The notes under the pieces are model-generated. The model was not told the origin of the DNA, made no database searches, and saw only the letters and a list, made by a program, of their open reading frames with translations. From positions 33,241,900 to 33,305,899 of the forward strand of contig JAUPFV010000001.1 in the NCBI GenBank assembly GCA_036936605.1: a stretch of 64,000 nucleotides of DNA, read 5' to 3'. The DNA comes from Limnanthes douglasii subsp. nivea (taxonomy: Eukaryota; Streptophyta; Magnoliopsida; Brassicales; Limnanthaceae). Position numbers and translations under genes: made by a program. Every line of letters begins with the position of its first letter. Positions within the stretch are counted from its first letter, which is position 1. Shown piece by piece: positions 13,101-23,515 of the stretch.

Positions 13101-14212
13101 TCTTCAATCGGTTGAAAATTACTAAACCATCGAAGATCTTTACATACATGACTTGTTGCTCCCGAATCAACCCACCAAGCAACATCATCATCCTGCACAT
13201 AAAATGCTTCAGATATTAGAGATATATAATTTTGACCAGAATTAGAATTCTGAAATAAAATCTGACCTTGTTGCTTTTCAGGATCCTTAGATCCACTTGA
13301 ACCAGCATTGTGTCCACTTGAACCAGCATTGTTCCCACTTGGACCAACATTATTTTTGCCTTTTCCAACTCGACAATCCCTTCTAAAGTGACCAGGTTTG
13401 CCACATTTCCAGCATGCTATTTTAGGCTTTTTGCTGTTAAAATTACTGTTTTTGTTGTTTCCTTTAAACTTTCGTTTATTCCCCTTATCTGTATTTCCAT
13501 TCTTAAAGAATCCGCTGCTTTCAGCCATATTTACAGATGAGTTTCCCACTTGGTTTTTACCCTTGGGATTACTTAATTCATCTTGAGCCCTTAGAGACTC
13601 TTCAATCTTAAAATGACTACCAAGTTCGACTAGAGTCATTTCTTCCTTGTTGTGTTTCAGTGTGTGTTTAAAATCCTTCCACGAAGGAGGCAATTTGTCA
13701 ATAACAGAAGAAACCGAAATACATTCGTCCATTTTCATATTGTGTTGAACAAATTGACCCAGAATTCTTAGTAGTTCATTATACTGTTCCATTACAGGTC
13801 TAGAGTCAACCATTTTGTAATTTATAAAATTACTAACCAGGAACTTCCTACTAGAAGCATCTTCTGCCATGTATTTTGATTCTATAGAATCCCATAATTC
13901 TTTTGCAGATTCGACATTTTGGTATACATCAAACAAAGTATCAGACATACCGTTTAATATATGGCCTCGGCAAATGTAGTCATCATTCTCCCACTTGCTG
14001 CGCCTCCTCGTTTGTTCCAACGTTTCATTCTCAGTGATCTCTGGCCAGGGGGTACTCAAGACATACACAACCTTGAGTGTAGTCAACAGAAAATGCATCT
14101 TTTTCTGCCATCGTCTGAAATCATGTCCTTCGAACTTGTCCAACTTAGCGAATTTACTTGTCATCTCCTTCGCAGATTCTCCTCCGTTCGTCATCTCTAT
14201 CTTCATCAACAA
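10199..14212 (-). CDS. Copia polyprotein (gag-protease-integrase-RT-RNase H)
   Basis: A 1337-residue frame, the full copia polyprotein and free of stops. In order it shows gag ([13 protein letters not shown] near residue 28); a zinc knuckle [14 protein letters not shown] near 267; an aspartic protease with DSGATSH near 346; and an integrase zinc finger (LGH then CKTC). The integrase core follows with its D, D and E ([22 protein letters not shown]). RT carries [18 protein letters not shown] and YVDDM, and RNase H carries YSDASY and a STMESEF block. After LWPK near residue 1277 about 20 residues normally found in this family, including the CDS/CDN aspartate of RNase H, appear to be missing in frame. 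Only about 20 bases separate the 5' LTR from the first codon. The more likely true start is an ATG a few codons in. Confidence 0.95.
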   Translation of the reverse strand: MLMKIEMTNGGESAKEMTSKFAKLDKFEGHDFRRWQKKMHFLLTTLKVVYVLSTPWPEITENETLEQTRRRSKWENDDYICRGHILNGMSDTLFDVYQNVESAKELWDSIESKYMAEDASSRKFLVSNFINYKMVDSRPVMEQYNELLRILGQFVQHNMKMDECISVSSVIDKLPPSWKDFKHTLKHNKEEMTLVELGSHFKIEESLRAQDELSNPKGKNQVGNSSVNMAESSGFFKNGNTDKGNKRKFKGNNKNSNFNSKKPKIACWKCGKPGHFRRDCRVGKGKNNVGPSGNNAGSSGHNAGSSGSKDPEKQQGQILFQNSNSGQNYISLISEAFYVQDDDVAWWVDSGATSHVCKDLRWFSNFQPIEDGPSLKMGNVATEPIKGLGNVKLLFTSGKYILLNNVLYVPGIRKNLLSGVVLNNCGFKQVYESGKYVLSKHGVFMGFGYLCNGMFMLNINVSFENDSVCMTSTSVCRNINKTELWHARLGHVHYERIKDMSKMSLIPPVDANNEKCKTCMLTKITRKPFNNVNRVSKILELVHSDLCDFHATPSLGNKKYVITFIDDASRYCYIYLLHAKNEALDKFKIYKEEVELHKNDLIKNLRTDRGGEYYDPIYFQSTGIIHQTTAPYTPQQNGIAERKNRTLKEMVNSMLSYSGLSEGFWGEAMLTACYLLNRVPTKRNKMTPYELWFKKPPTLNYLRVWGCRAVVRLTEPKRKHLGERGIDCIFIGYAEHSIAYRFYVLESNDYVSVNTVIESRDAIFDEERFTSIPRPRDLIQNSLNRNSSEIENISSGTNCVPRPSEPRRSTRARKAKSYGSDFQLYLVEGSRDKIDYQYQYCFVIEDDPRTFSDAMASRDAAFWKEAIQDEIESIMHNNTWELADLPPGCKSLGNRWIFKRKMKVDGTIERYKARLVIQGFRQREGIDFFDTYAPVARISTIRLLIALASVYNLVIHQMDVKTAFLNGDLDEEIYMKQPEGFVMPGCENKVCKLKKSLYGLKQAPKDWHQKFDNVILSNGFILNQADKCVYSKFDNSGKGVMICLYVDDMLIFGTDQNQVNETKNFLSSNFEMKDLGEAEMILGIRIKRKNNSISISQSHYIEKILNKFNFKDCSPVSTPIDPSLKLLPNKGIAVSQLEYSRAIGCLMYAMTSTRPDIAFAVGKLSRYTSNPSSHHWQALNRVFKYLKGTMNYGLTYTGFPSVLEGYSDASYISNMEDHSSTSGWVFILGGGAISWASKKQTCITDSTMESEFVALAAASKEAEWLRNLMYEIPLWPKLSGRSRHLGVRHSMIRERITHDVISVEFVRTQYNLADHLTKGLNRDLVHKSAIGMGLKSI

Positions 14213-14233
14213 GACCAGAATATTTCAATAAAA

Positions 14234-14746
14234 TGTAGAAAATAGTGTTTCGTTTTCCGGATAATCTCTGAAGTCTTGTGAACAATTTCTTATTGAAATA
14301 TTTTTGGGGTTCTCCAAAAATTTCAATTGGATAAAATCAGAGATATGTACTTTGAACAGAGAGGATGAAAATGATATGATTTCCTTTTCAACAGAACCCA
14401 TATTTATAATTTCGACCAACCAAAATACAGTTTGGAAGTTAGGGCAGTTAGGGTCTCTCAACCGGTTTTGTGTTAAAACGGTCAAATTTTCAAATTTCAA
14501 TAAAACGGTCAAATTTTCAATTTCGAAATTCTGTTGACTTGCAACAGTAGCCGATTCTGTTGACCTGTCAGCTCGACCCCAGCCAGGGGCTCCGCCCCTT
14601 GGACCCCGCAAGGGGCTCCGCCCCTTGACCCCGCTAATCGTGATATAATCTAACAAGCGTGCACTCCGCACTCTACGACTTGTTTGATAATATATCATGA
14701 TTAAATTGGTCGACTAGTCGATCCAATTACACTAAAATAAATAACA
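14234..14746 (-). repeat. 5' LTR of copia 1
   Basis: Full-length 513-bp LTR from TGTAG to ATAACA on the plus strand, followed by the TCATT duplication. It contains a GC-rich tandem pair near 14579-14632 built on AGGGGCTCCGCCCCTT, which the 3' LTR has lost. No initiator-Met type primer site follows the LTR. Confidence 0.93.
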
Positions 14747-14751
14747 TCATT

Positions 14752-16400
14752 GTGCTAATAAAAAATTAATTTTTTTATCCAAGATGCATGTGCTTGTATC
14801 TAGTTTAGACAAAGGAGGCATTTTTTAAATTTCATTTAATGGGAGAGTTGTTCTTTGTTGGAGAGTGAAGAGAAATTGGCAAATTGTAAAGTTGTTTATC
14901 TAAAGACCGTCTTGCATCAATATCATTTCCGAGTTAGGACTCACCGTATAATAGATACGTATGACTCCTGATTTTTTTTCTTGTCATCCTTGTAGAGTAT
15001 TAGGGGAATTGGTTTAAGGTTCCACTGGAGATTATCTTTAGTAGCTTTTCCTCGCGTGACCAATCACAATTATTACCTTCCCATTACTAGCTCTTCTTGA
15101 TGTAAGCCCACTTAGTTGTTACCATATTTCTTATTAGTCATGTTGTTGCCTTGTAGTCGTTCTACTGATATGATGGCCTATAAGAAGGCAAGGAAGAAAA
15201 AAGCAAAGGCAGCCGACCTACCTAGCAAACCACCGGAGGTGAGGTGGAGTGCTCGACGTTTTCTGAATAATATTTTACGCGTATAACCCCCTATACATGT
15301 ATTTAACGTAGGATGACCATCACAATTGTATGTAAAGGTATGGAATTACTAATGTCTTTACGATGCACGTGAAGACCCCTGGAGAACAACCCTACTAAGC
15401 CCATGAGAATCAACCGTGTCTCTATACCACTTTGTTCGGTTGTGACTCCATCTGCCGCTGCCTTCATTTATTCTTAATCTTTTCAGTTTTGTTAATATAT
15501 GCCTGACGCAATTAACAACGAACATTCGTAGGATGCTACTAAGTATAATGTTAAGCTCCATATTGCTGCAAATCCTTGTGGGTTTAGCCGATTTTCTGGT
15601 TGTGATCGATGTGTCGAAGTTGGTCTGCTCCTCCTCAATCTATCTCCAGTTGATGGGGGTAAACAAACTAGTAGACCTTCCATAGTCGGACAAGAATTAT
15701 AAATATACCTTCGTATACGTCTCAATGAACTAAGAGCATGAAAGTGCCCTAGAAATTGTATAGTTGGAAAGGTGGTGGATGGAAAAATGTAAGGAGTGTT
15801 GTTTTTTAATCATATAATAAAATATGAAATATTGGATATTTTGTTAATTTTAATCTAGCATATTTTTTAAGAAAATAGAAGCATTAACAATGGTGCAAAA
15901 AAGACAAGAAAGAGAGTATCATCAACCCTATAGAGAGGTTATCTACTGCTTCCTACACTACACGGGGGCTTGATGCGTCGTAAATAACTGATACCATCTC
16001 TAATCCACCCCGTCGTAAATAACTGATACCATCTCTAATCCACCCCGTCGTAAATAACTGATACCATTTTTGTCAATGGCGTAAATCGACGTGTTGGATT
16101 GTCGAAGTATGCCGCATTGCCACATCAAGGGCCCTTTGAACTGTTAGGACGCCTACCATCATCAACCCTTCAACGCTCATTTGGTGTCTTGTTGTGTTTT
16201 ATTGGGTGAGTCGCCTTGTTGGGCGTCATCTACTCAAATAAACTGGTCTGCTCGGACCAGAAGATCACCTTTACTGGAAATCAGACCGGATTGGCGTAAA
16301 GATCACCCATATGGTTTAAATCCCGCTTTAATAATACTACCGCTACCAGCTCTTTTAAATCACACAAAGCGTTTATGGCGTGGATGAATCCCTTAACATA
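14752..16400. other. Internal region of element B without recognisable gene
   Basis: Between copia 1 and the gag of B. Small open frames (for example minus 15358-15561 and 15492-15725) show no known motif. A 35-bp tandem repeat lies at 15977-16069. Confidence 0.5.
15977..16069. repeat. 35-bp tandem repeat, about 2.7 copies
   Basis: A unit beginning GTCGTAAATAACTGATACC starts at 15977, 16012 and 16047, an exact period of 35 with identical full units. The third copy is partial. It is a local tandem duplication, not a spaced array. Confidence 0.93.
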
Positions 16401-16405
16401 ATTCT

Positions 16406-17070
16406 TTAGTGACTCTTCTCTTCTTTGGTATAAAATTCATAATTGAATCGCTCTCCCGCTTGCGATCCTAATTTTCTAGGAGTTGATCTTTGAAGGCGCT
16501 CTGGAGTCCTAGAAAGAATAGGTATAAAAACCTTCGTTAAACCACTAAACCAATACATAGAGTTACCTTTGAGGGTCATGGAGAGGGCCCAACAGAGCAT
16601 GACATCGTCTGGGTTGAGCGCAATCATCATGTTCTGAAACTGCTTTAAGTGCCTCTTTGGGTCCCCAGGACCGTTGTAGGCTTCCATCCGGAAGCGATCA
16701 AATTTACGGGGGATCTAAGCTTCCAAAATATTTTCCTTGAATGAGGATTATTTGAGGATGTAAACTGCTATCTTGGGGAAAACCTGGTCGTATTGGACAA
16801 CACTATTTTCCTTAGATTGTTTGGGTGTTTCCTGATTCATCTCATGATTTTGCCTCTGATTATCGGATCGTTTTTTCCACTACTTTTCCCCTCATCTATA
16901 TAGGGTTCTTCCCTATTTAACGACTTTCCTCCTCTGCTTGGTTTGCTAGCCTCTACAGCCGACTTGTGCCTACTGCGACCACCATCCCACACCTTCGCAG
17001 TCAGTGTTTGCAAGACATCACTTATTTTGCCTAACATAGGTATAACCTCATGGTCTTTGGTTTCTTGCAA
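16406..17070 (-). pseudogene. Element B gag
   Basis: Decayed gypsy gag on the minus strand in two open pieces. The downstream piece (16406-16687) has the gag core MEAYNGPGDPKRHLKQF followed by NPDDVMLCWALSMTLKG and a WFSGL block, the usual Tat gag wording. The upstream piece (16837-17070) is a charged gag N-terminal region. Stops and a frameshift lie between them. The gag lies on the correct strand and side of the primer site at about 17454-17468, which assigns it to B and not to A. Confidence 0.75.
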
Positions 17071-17453
17071 CTGAATTTACTTAAGTTACTCCTGTTGCAT
17101 CTCATTGATCTTCGATTCTAGTTGAACAACAGAGGTGCTTATCGGGTTACTTTGGTTAACAGCCGGTTCAACCTGAGCGGGTGTGTGGTTTTCGCTGATG
17201 GGACCGATACCAAAGCCAATCTTAGTGGGTACCGGGTCGCCCCAGTAATTACTCTATTGGTGGTGGCGACAGACAGGGTGGATTAGAGATGAATTATATG
17301 CTTGGACGATTTTAGGGGTTAGATCACCAACAGACTCTGGAACAAATGCTCGATCTCTATTTAAAAGGTTTTCCTCGGGTACTTCCCTTTCAATCCCAGA
17401 TCTTGTTGCCACAATTGGAATAGATTTATGTGCTTATTCATGACTATCATTCC

Positions 17454-17468
17454 ACAAACGACGCCAAA
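17454..17468 (-). other. Primer binding site of element B
   Basis: On the minus strand TGGCGTCGTTTGTGG follows an AATT spacer after the LTR end at 17471. It is a variant of the site in element A and shows that the LTR at 17471-17956 is the 5' LTR. Confidence 0.65.
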
Positions 17469-17470
17469 TT

Positions 17471-17956
17471 TGTTAAGGAAAATATTTACGACTATATGCC
17501 GAATAGATAACTTTATTAATCCTTGAATAAAATACACATTTTTTACTCTTCTAACTATATTTATATAGTTTTTTATCACACTTTCTATTTTGTATTAATA
17601 GTATAACGGTGTTATTTGAACATAGACGACTTTTATTGAACGCAGAACGTCTTTAATGCCCATTAAGCTTATTCATGACCAATTATGTTGATGATTAGTA
17701 ACAATAAGAATACGTGGATTGCATCGGTTATGATTGGCACCGGTAACGTGCGGGACTCTTCGGTAACATATTGAGTTATTTCCCGATGGGTAGTCCTTGA
17801 TTGTTGGTTGCAATTGGTATTGATTTCTCTTACCCAGAATCAGGGTACACCCTTCACCATCTTTATATTTGTATCATTCGAGCCCGATTATAATCCTTAC
17901 TAGCCGATAGGCCTTCATCTTGTGATTTTATCTTTCCTTATGGTAATGGCCTCACA
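17471..17956 (-). repeat. 5' LTR of element B
   Basis: Starts TGTTAAGGAAAATATTTACG on the plus strand, partner of 8532-8984, 486 bp. It ends CTCACA at 17956 and is followed by ATTCT, the changed copy of the target duplication. Confidence 0.75.
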
Positions 17957-17961
17957 ATTCT

Positions 17962-18300
17962 TAGCAGGACGAGACCAATTTATCAGAGTTGAAGAATCTA
18001 AGAAGGGAGCCTTTACTTACCCCAAACCTGAAGAATCGAAGGCATCAGCACCGAATGAAGGATAAATGATGAGGGCAGGCGCAAAGAGCCAACCCAGGCT
18101 CTAGTATGAAGTCTTAGGGTCTTATATTATGCTAAACCAGTACAAAGGTTCACATCCCTGACCAAGAATATCATCGTAATATATTGCAAAACCAAAAGGA
18201 GAACACATTACTATTCCCCCACATGTTGTCCCCTTGAAAGAAAAGATCTCCTAAATACTGTTGCGCATAACATAATGATCACGACCACTCGACTATCAAC
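17962..18300 (+). pseudogene. Element A gag, second part
   Basis: Directly after the target duplication the plus frame reads AGRDQFIRVEESKKGAFTYP, with PKPEESKASAPNEG after it, a typical Tat gag C-terminal region. It continues the gag cut at 8531 in the same reading frame once B and one target copy are removed. Stops follow soon after. Confidence 0.65.
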
Positions 18301-18599
18301 TAGTGGCAATCGGGGGAATAGATTTATAGGTTAATTGACATCATAGAGCTTGTTTAATTTTTAAAATGTAAGGAAGGAGAACTCTATAAAGAAAACAATA
18401 TCAAAAAGCTAGTGGACGAAGAATCATACCGGATACACGATGACAAGGGAAAACAACATTTGCTACACACTATTTCCGTTGGAGACATAATATAAGGGCC
18501 AACGCTAGACTGTAGCGAAACACACAAATAATATTTAAAGGTTCCTTTGGTGGACAAGTCCTCACACCATCATTATAGGAAGCTTGTAACCGAGCTGCA

Positions 18600-18850
18600 T
18601 TTAACGATGATGATTTAAGGGGAGTTGCCACCATTACGAAGATGATTTGATTATCAATTTAGATATAGCCCGGGTGATAGTCACTCGTGTTTTGATACAC
18701 AATGAGAACTTTGCCGACGTGATTTTCCAGAACAGTTACGAAATAATGATTCGGGTACCCTGTACCCCAAACAAATTGACCAACAATAAATTAGTCAGCT
18801 ATGAAGGAAAATCACTAGTTGTTTTAGTGAAGTTGAACTCTCAATGATTG
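18600..18850 (+). pseudogene. Element A protease relic
   Basis: Reads DDDLRGVA, then INLDIARVIVTRVLI, then FADVIFQNSYEIM, the fold and spacing of a Tat retroviral-type aspartic protease. The catalytic DTGSS has decayed (the window reads HNENFADVIF). It is followed by about 680 bases of more decayed sequence before the RT. Confidence 0.65.
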
Positions 18851-19529
18851 TTGGTTACAGAAGTATACAAAAAATCACGAGAACACTATTTATGATAGCC
18901 GGCGGACCCAATTTGTATAAAGACATTTTCAGACGACCTTGATTACATATGAAAGTGGTAGTGAAGATTTGTTTTGGCAGTGCTTGAAGTACCCAGTTTG
19001 GAACTTGGTTGGACTAGCCAGAGGTAGTTAGAGGATCCTGATAAGTTGTTATGCGATCTCTTTAGATCCTGCGAAGTAGGCCAATAATAATTAACCAACT
19101 TTGATGAATCGTCACCTTGATGGGAGTGGTCAACTTGGATTTAAGGTTGATGAATCTAGAAATGAGCGTATGTGCGACGACCCATCGTGAACCATAGCTG
19201 AGGAGATGTTAGCCAGCGAGAAAGTAGTTCGAGTTGTAAGCTAACTAGACACAAGTTTAAGTATATATTTATGCACTTTTTATGGAAGAACTCAGGTATT
19301 TTTTTTCTTTGAGTGGTGATAGTGTATCGGGAGTTGGTTACTCTGTGATCAGCCACAAGCCATCGATTGATACAAGTCTCAAACCAATTCACAAAAAATA
19401 GAGGATATTTTCTTTGGATAAATGTGAAGCCATCTTCAAAGAAGTATAACAAAATATTCTTAACATTAGACACATCTGAGAAGCAAGATAGCCAATTTCG
19501 GTCATTAAAGTCGTATTGATTAAAATTAA

Positions 19530-20200
19530 TAATGGACTATGGAGATTATGCGTAGATTTCACCGACCTCAACAAGGCTTATCCAAAATATGCTTTTCTAT
19601 TTCCCTAAATCAATCAATTGCGAATGCAACTTTAGGTAATGAACTTCTATCATTTATGGACTCAAATATAACCATATTCATATGCACCCCCGTAACGAGG
19701 AGCACACTACTTTCCAATTAGAACAAGGTTTTTATTATTACAAAGTTATGCATTTTGGTTTAAAAAACACAAGATCGACCTACAAGAGGCTCACAATCAA
19801 ATATTTGACACAGTTAGGAAAATACATGGAGGCGTACATTGAAGATATGATTGTGAAGAGCAATATTGGAGATCGACAAATTGAAGTTTTATCTGATGTA
19901 TTTACAATGTTGCGAAAGTTTAATCTCAAGTTGAACATTCTGAAATGTTCATTCGGAGTTTATAATGGAAAGTTTTATGGGGTACAAGAATATAATCAAG
20001 GTCGACCCCGATCAAGTAAAAGCATTATTAACCATGGAAATACCACAAAATATCAATAGGTTCAGAGACTTATGGTTTGTCTCACAGTATTATCACGGTT
20101 CATCTCCAAAATACCCGACAAGAGCCATAATTTCTTTAAAGTTCTTAAAAGATCAAAGAAGTTCAGGTGGAACAAATAATGTGACAAAGCCTTTTGTTCC
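19530..20200 (+). pseudogene. Element A reverse transcriptase relic
   Basis: Pieces in several frames give an RT core. LWRLCVDFTDLNKAYPK lies near 19540-19590. An HFGLKNTRSTYKRL-like block, then YIEDMIVKS in place of YIDDMMVKS, follows at about 19750-19860. LKLNILKCSFGVYNGKFYG comes next. A final RWNK-CDKAF block lies near 20160-20200, just before plastid DNA begins. Confidence 0.75.
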
Positions 20201-20470
20201 CTCGTGTCATAGTTAATTAACTCCTATTTTTTTAGACGAAGAAAGAAATTCTAGTTTCTCTCCTATTTACTACGGCGACGAAGAATCAAATTATCACTAT
20301 ATTTATCCTTTTTTCTAGTTCTTCTTCCAAGTGCAGGATAACCCCAAGGGGTTGCGGGTTTTTTTTCTACCAATTGGAGCCCTCCCTTCACCACCTCAAT
20401 GGGGATGGTCTACAGGGTTCATAACTACTCCTCTTACTACAGGACGCTTACCTAGCCAACATTTAGATCC
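20201..20470 (-). pseudogene. rpl2: Plastid rpl2 3' end inserted in nuclear DNA (NUPT)
   Basis: On the minus strand this reads as the C-terminal part of chloroplast ribosomal protein L2: [20 protein letters not shown], then DHPH, then [12 protein letters not shown]. The usual glycine between DHPH and GGEG is a TGA stop. One extra A in the run after GRKK shifts the frame, after which the expected C-terminus, including the final RRRSK, is still readable in another frame. Sequence past the rpl2 stop also matches plastid DNA. The piece interrupts the RT/RNase H part of element A. It cannot be functional. Confidence 0.88.
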
Positions 20471-20539
20471 AAATAATATCTGACTTCTCCAGAAATTATA
20501 TAAGATTTAGTACAATGCGAACCATTATATTTGTATTTT

Positions 20540-20716
20540 ATCGGTGTTCGACCACGTTGTGAGTGCCGTTTTGGTTTGGGAACACAACGGGTGACAACGA
20601 TCAATTTATTATGTTAACAAAAGTGTAATCACATAAATGATATTTGAACCTGGAAAAATTAACCTTGGGACTAGTAGTAGTAGTAAGAAATATAAGGCCG
20701 TATTCAGAGTCATACC
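20540..20716 (+). pseudogene. Element A RNase H relic
   Basis: Plus-strand pieces near 20550-20660 read SAVLVWEHNG, then QRSIYYVNKSVIT, then EPGKINLG, matching the SAVLVRE and YYVSKSL blocks of the gypsy RNase H. It is cut at 20716 by element C. Confidence 0.6.
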
Positions 20717-21091
20717 TGATGAGTCCGGAATTTGTTGTCACTCTTTATGAGAACCTGACAGGGGCAATTCGGACAACTTCCACCCACTGAATCATCCGGC
20801 CTGAACTAATGTACTAAAAACTTAATCACTTCATGACTAAGCTAATTATCTACCTGCTTAAAACTAATGGGTCTTTAAACTCGACACGAATCCATAAGTC
20901 AACCCGAAAGCCCATGTGGCCCACAATTAAGGGTATAAATACCCAACCACTTCCATTTAATGAGGGTAATGAAAATTAAATACAACCAGGCAGCTCAATT
21001 CTCCCTCTACATTCTATCCAAACATTAAATACCTTTAAAATACCACAAAACTCTGGACAAAATTACCCTCAAACAAAAATAAACCTCACCA
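20717..21091 (+). repeat. 5' LTR of element C
   Basis: 375 bp from TGATGAGTCCGG to CCTCACCA. TATAAATA at 20934-20941 is the likely promoter box. It differs from the 3' LTR at roughly two dozen positions by eye. Confidence 0.95.
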
Positions 21092-21093
21092 AA

Positions 21094-21111
21094 TTGGCGA
21101 CCACAGTGGGA
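21094..21111 (+). other. Primer binding site of element C (tRNA-Arg)
   Basis: TGGCGACCACAGTGGGAG starts two bases after the LTR. From memory of plant tRNA sequences it is complementary to the 3' end of tRNA-Arg(UCG) including CCA, the primer type known for Ogre/Tat elements. Confidence 0.75.
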
Positions 21112-21164
21112 GAACGACGGTGCCTGAATCTAGCATTCAAAACCATCAGGAAAAACCAGTTCGG

Positions 21165-23512
21165 ATGAATCCGGACATGCAGTAAATACCACCAGCTTTG
21201 GCCGAAGTGGTGGGAAGAAATGATGAATATACAATTGAGGAGCGAGATAGGTTAAAAGTTGAAATAGAAGCTCTGAGGGCTGCCAAGAGGGCAGAGATGG
21301 GCACAAAAGAGAAGTCTAAGGCGTCAGTTCATCATACTGACAATCCAATGGAGCATGCGCCCTCAAAAACCCATATGAGCACAAAAAAGACTCATGCTAG
21401 CTCAAAAAAGTGTCACCGGTCTAAACCGGTGGAGAGCTCAGATTCAGACTCAGAATCTTCGAACAGCTCCTCAGGCGAAGATGGAGTCGAAGAATCCCTG
21501 TCATCCAGCAGCGATGAAGGCCGTTCAAAAAAAAACAAAAGTTAGTCAAAAAATACTCAAGAAAAAAGGATAGGCATGGAAAGTTAAAGAGACATATAGG
21601 CAAATGATCGTCTCATAGCCGGAGACACGTAGATCGGATGGTGATGGATCATTTTGCCTTCCATGATGAACCAGGTATCTTTGCAACTCCTAATGAGGAT
21701 ACTATTTTCAGTCGTGGCCGGAATTGGAGACAATCTCTCTTGTCCTCCAAGATCCTGTCCGGAAACCTCCCTAAGAGGTTTGACAGTACAAAAATGGAAA
21801 AATACGATGGCACTAAAGACCCGGATAACCACTTGGAACAGTTCAAAAATTTCATGATAAATTTTGATGATGACGACAAGTTGCTTTGTAGAGCATTCTC
21901 CCAATCATTTACGGGGAGTGCTCTGAAGTGGTACAACAGTTTGCCACAAGGGTGCATCAGAAATTTCGATACTTTTTGGGTGGCCTTTCGAAGACAGTTT
22001 GTTGGAAGTAAGGAGGTAAAGGGCAATGGAGACACAATTATCCATTGTGCCCAAGAACTGAATGAATCTCTAAAAGAGTACATAAATCGCTTTGTAAACA
22101 CCAAAAATGGATTAGTTGATTGCTTCGAACAAGTAGCAATAGCTTCTCTGAGACAGGGCTTAAACCCTGGAAAATTGTCTCATTCAGTAACCAGAAAAAA
22201 TCCCATAACATGGGGAGGTCTGTTGAATCAAGTTGGAAAGCAGATTAATGTAGGTGAAACAAAGAAAAATAGGGTGCACAGGCAGGTGAGGTCTGCTCCG
22301 GCTGCACCAAATCCAAACTAAAATCAGTCCGGAAACAAGGCTAGGGAGGCCGGGCAGAGTCATACCAGAGCCAAAGCTCAGTCTCAGCCAGCTGCGCCAG
22401 CCCAGAGTCAACAATCTAGAAATAAATGAGGGCCTTGGGTTCAACCGGAGTGGTTTGCTGAGTTGAAAGAAAACGTATCCACCATTTATGACAAAACGAA
22501 AGACGAAGTACACTATAGAAGGTCGGCTGCGTTACAATCTCCTAGGGAGAGACGTAACAATTGTTTTTGTCAGTATCATAATGATACTAGCCATACTATT
22601 GAAGATTGTATTGCTTTGAAGCAATAAGTCCAGAACTTGATTGAGAGAGGAAAGTTGGGAGCATATGTTAAAAGAAAAGATGGAAATAGGCCTGATAACG
22701 TTCATCGGGCTGGTCCAAACAATGCAGGCACATCGGCTCCGGAAGGGGCTATGGTGATAATCGAGAGGTTCAATGTAGAGTCAGAATACTTAGACCCTGA
22801 TCCGACCCGGAATAGAGTAGGTGTTATTGAGGAACATTGCAAGACGGTGTCCGGGATTATTAAATGTTTTGAATCACTCACAATTTTGGGAGGAGACACC
22901 ATGACACCGCCAACTGCTTCTTCGAGAAAGAGGCACGTTCATACTTTAGCTGCCCAACTGGAAGGAGGCATGACTTCCTAGCAATCGCAGATTCCATTTC
23001 CCTTCATTGTTTTTGATGAGGATGACTTAAGAGATATAGTTGGTCCTCATGAAGATGTTGTTGTCATATGAGCATTCATCGGGGGCAATGACATAAGGCG
23101 AATTTTGGTGGACACCAGAAGTTCTGCCAATATTCTCTTTTTAACTTCCTACAAAAAGATGAGAAATCCAGCAGTGATTCAACGTTCGAACAGGTCAATT
23201 GTGGGTTTCACAGGAAGCTCAGCAGACGTGATCGGAGAATTCGAGGATGAGGTCTTATTTGGCAAAGGTCCTTTTAAAAAGATGGTTAGAATATTGTTCG
23301 TCGTGGTGGATTGTCCCACTTGTTATAATGCTATTCTGGGGAGGTCTTAGCTCTCTAGGATGCATGTCGTGGCCTCAACAGTCCACCAATGTTTTAAATA
23401 TGTTGTGCAAGGACAAGTGGAAGTTGTTCAGAGCAACCAAAAGGTAGCAAGAGAGTGTTACGCAAAAACATTGGCTCCTCGGACATTGGGGGCAGTTCAG
23501 ATCAACGAGGAA
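21165..23512 (+). pseudogene. Element C gag-protease
   Basis: Gag followed in the same frame by the aspartic protease. Landmarks: a Ser-rich acidic region (21430-21520); a gag core with DHFAFHDEPGIFATPNEDT and MEKYDGTKDPDNHLEQFKNF (21640-21850); a CHHC-type knuckle (CQYHNDTSHTIEDC) near 22568; and the protease near 23105, where the catalytic DTGSS reads DTRSS. It ends at ILGRS. Damage includes a TAA at codon 7 (21183), a frameshift in an A-run near 21530, and several nonsense changes such as 22319-22321, 22627 and 22981. Most look like C-to-T changes in CAG, CGA or TGG codons. The ATG at 21165 aligns with those of D and E. Confidence 0.85.
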
Positions 23513-23515
23513 TAG
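23513..23515 (+). other. In-frame UAG between gag-protease and pol of C
   Basis: TAG followed by CAATTTGAGG. Element D has TAG followed by CAGTTTGAGG at the matching codon (46277-46279). The reading frame continues on both sides, so it marks the gag-protease/pol boundary and may be a readthrough site. Confidence 0.7.

Larger units (their letters stand above)
9261..14746 (-). mobile_element. Young Ty1/copia element 1
   Basis: A complete minus-strand copia element with LTRs at both ends and a perfect 5-bp target duplication TCATT (9256-9260 and 14747-14751). One polyprotein frame fills the interior. The two LTRs agree except for one substitution and a 106-bp deletion in the left copy, so the insertion is recent. 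It lies inside element B. Lineage within copia was not assigned. Confidence 0.93.
8532..17956 (-). mobile_element. Gypsy element B with gag only, carrying copia 1
   Basis: A minus-strand LTR element with LTRs at 8532-8984 and 17471-17956. It is flanked by GTTCT (8527-8531) and ATTCT (17957-17961), a target duplication with one later change. Without copia 1 the internal part is only about 3 kb, with a primer binding site and gag but no recognisable protease, RT or integrase. It is therefore probably a non-autonomous, gag-only type, although heavy internal deletion is also possible. The LTRs differ widely, so the insertion is old. Confidence 0.75.

Noticed and set aside
15977..16069. Repeats with regular period that might suggest a CRISPR-like array
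   Set aside because: Units of 35 bp directly abut with no spacers, and this is plant nuclear DNA; it is a simple tandem duplication.
21584..22104. Minus-strand frames opposite gag of element C
   Set aside because: Shadows of gag; a real antisense gene exists in this element but lies downstream of pol, not here.
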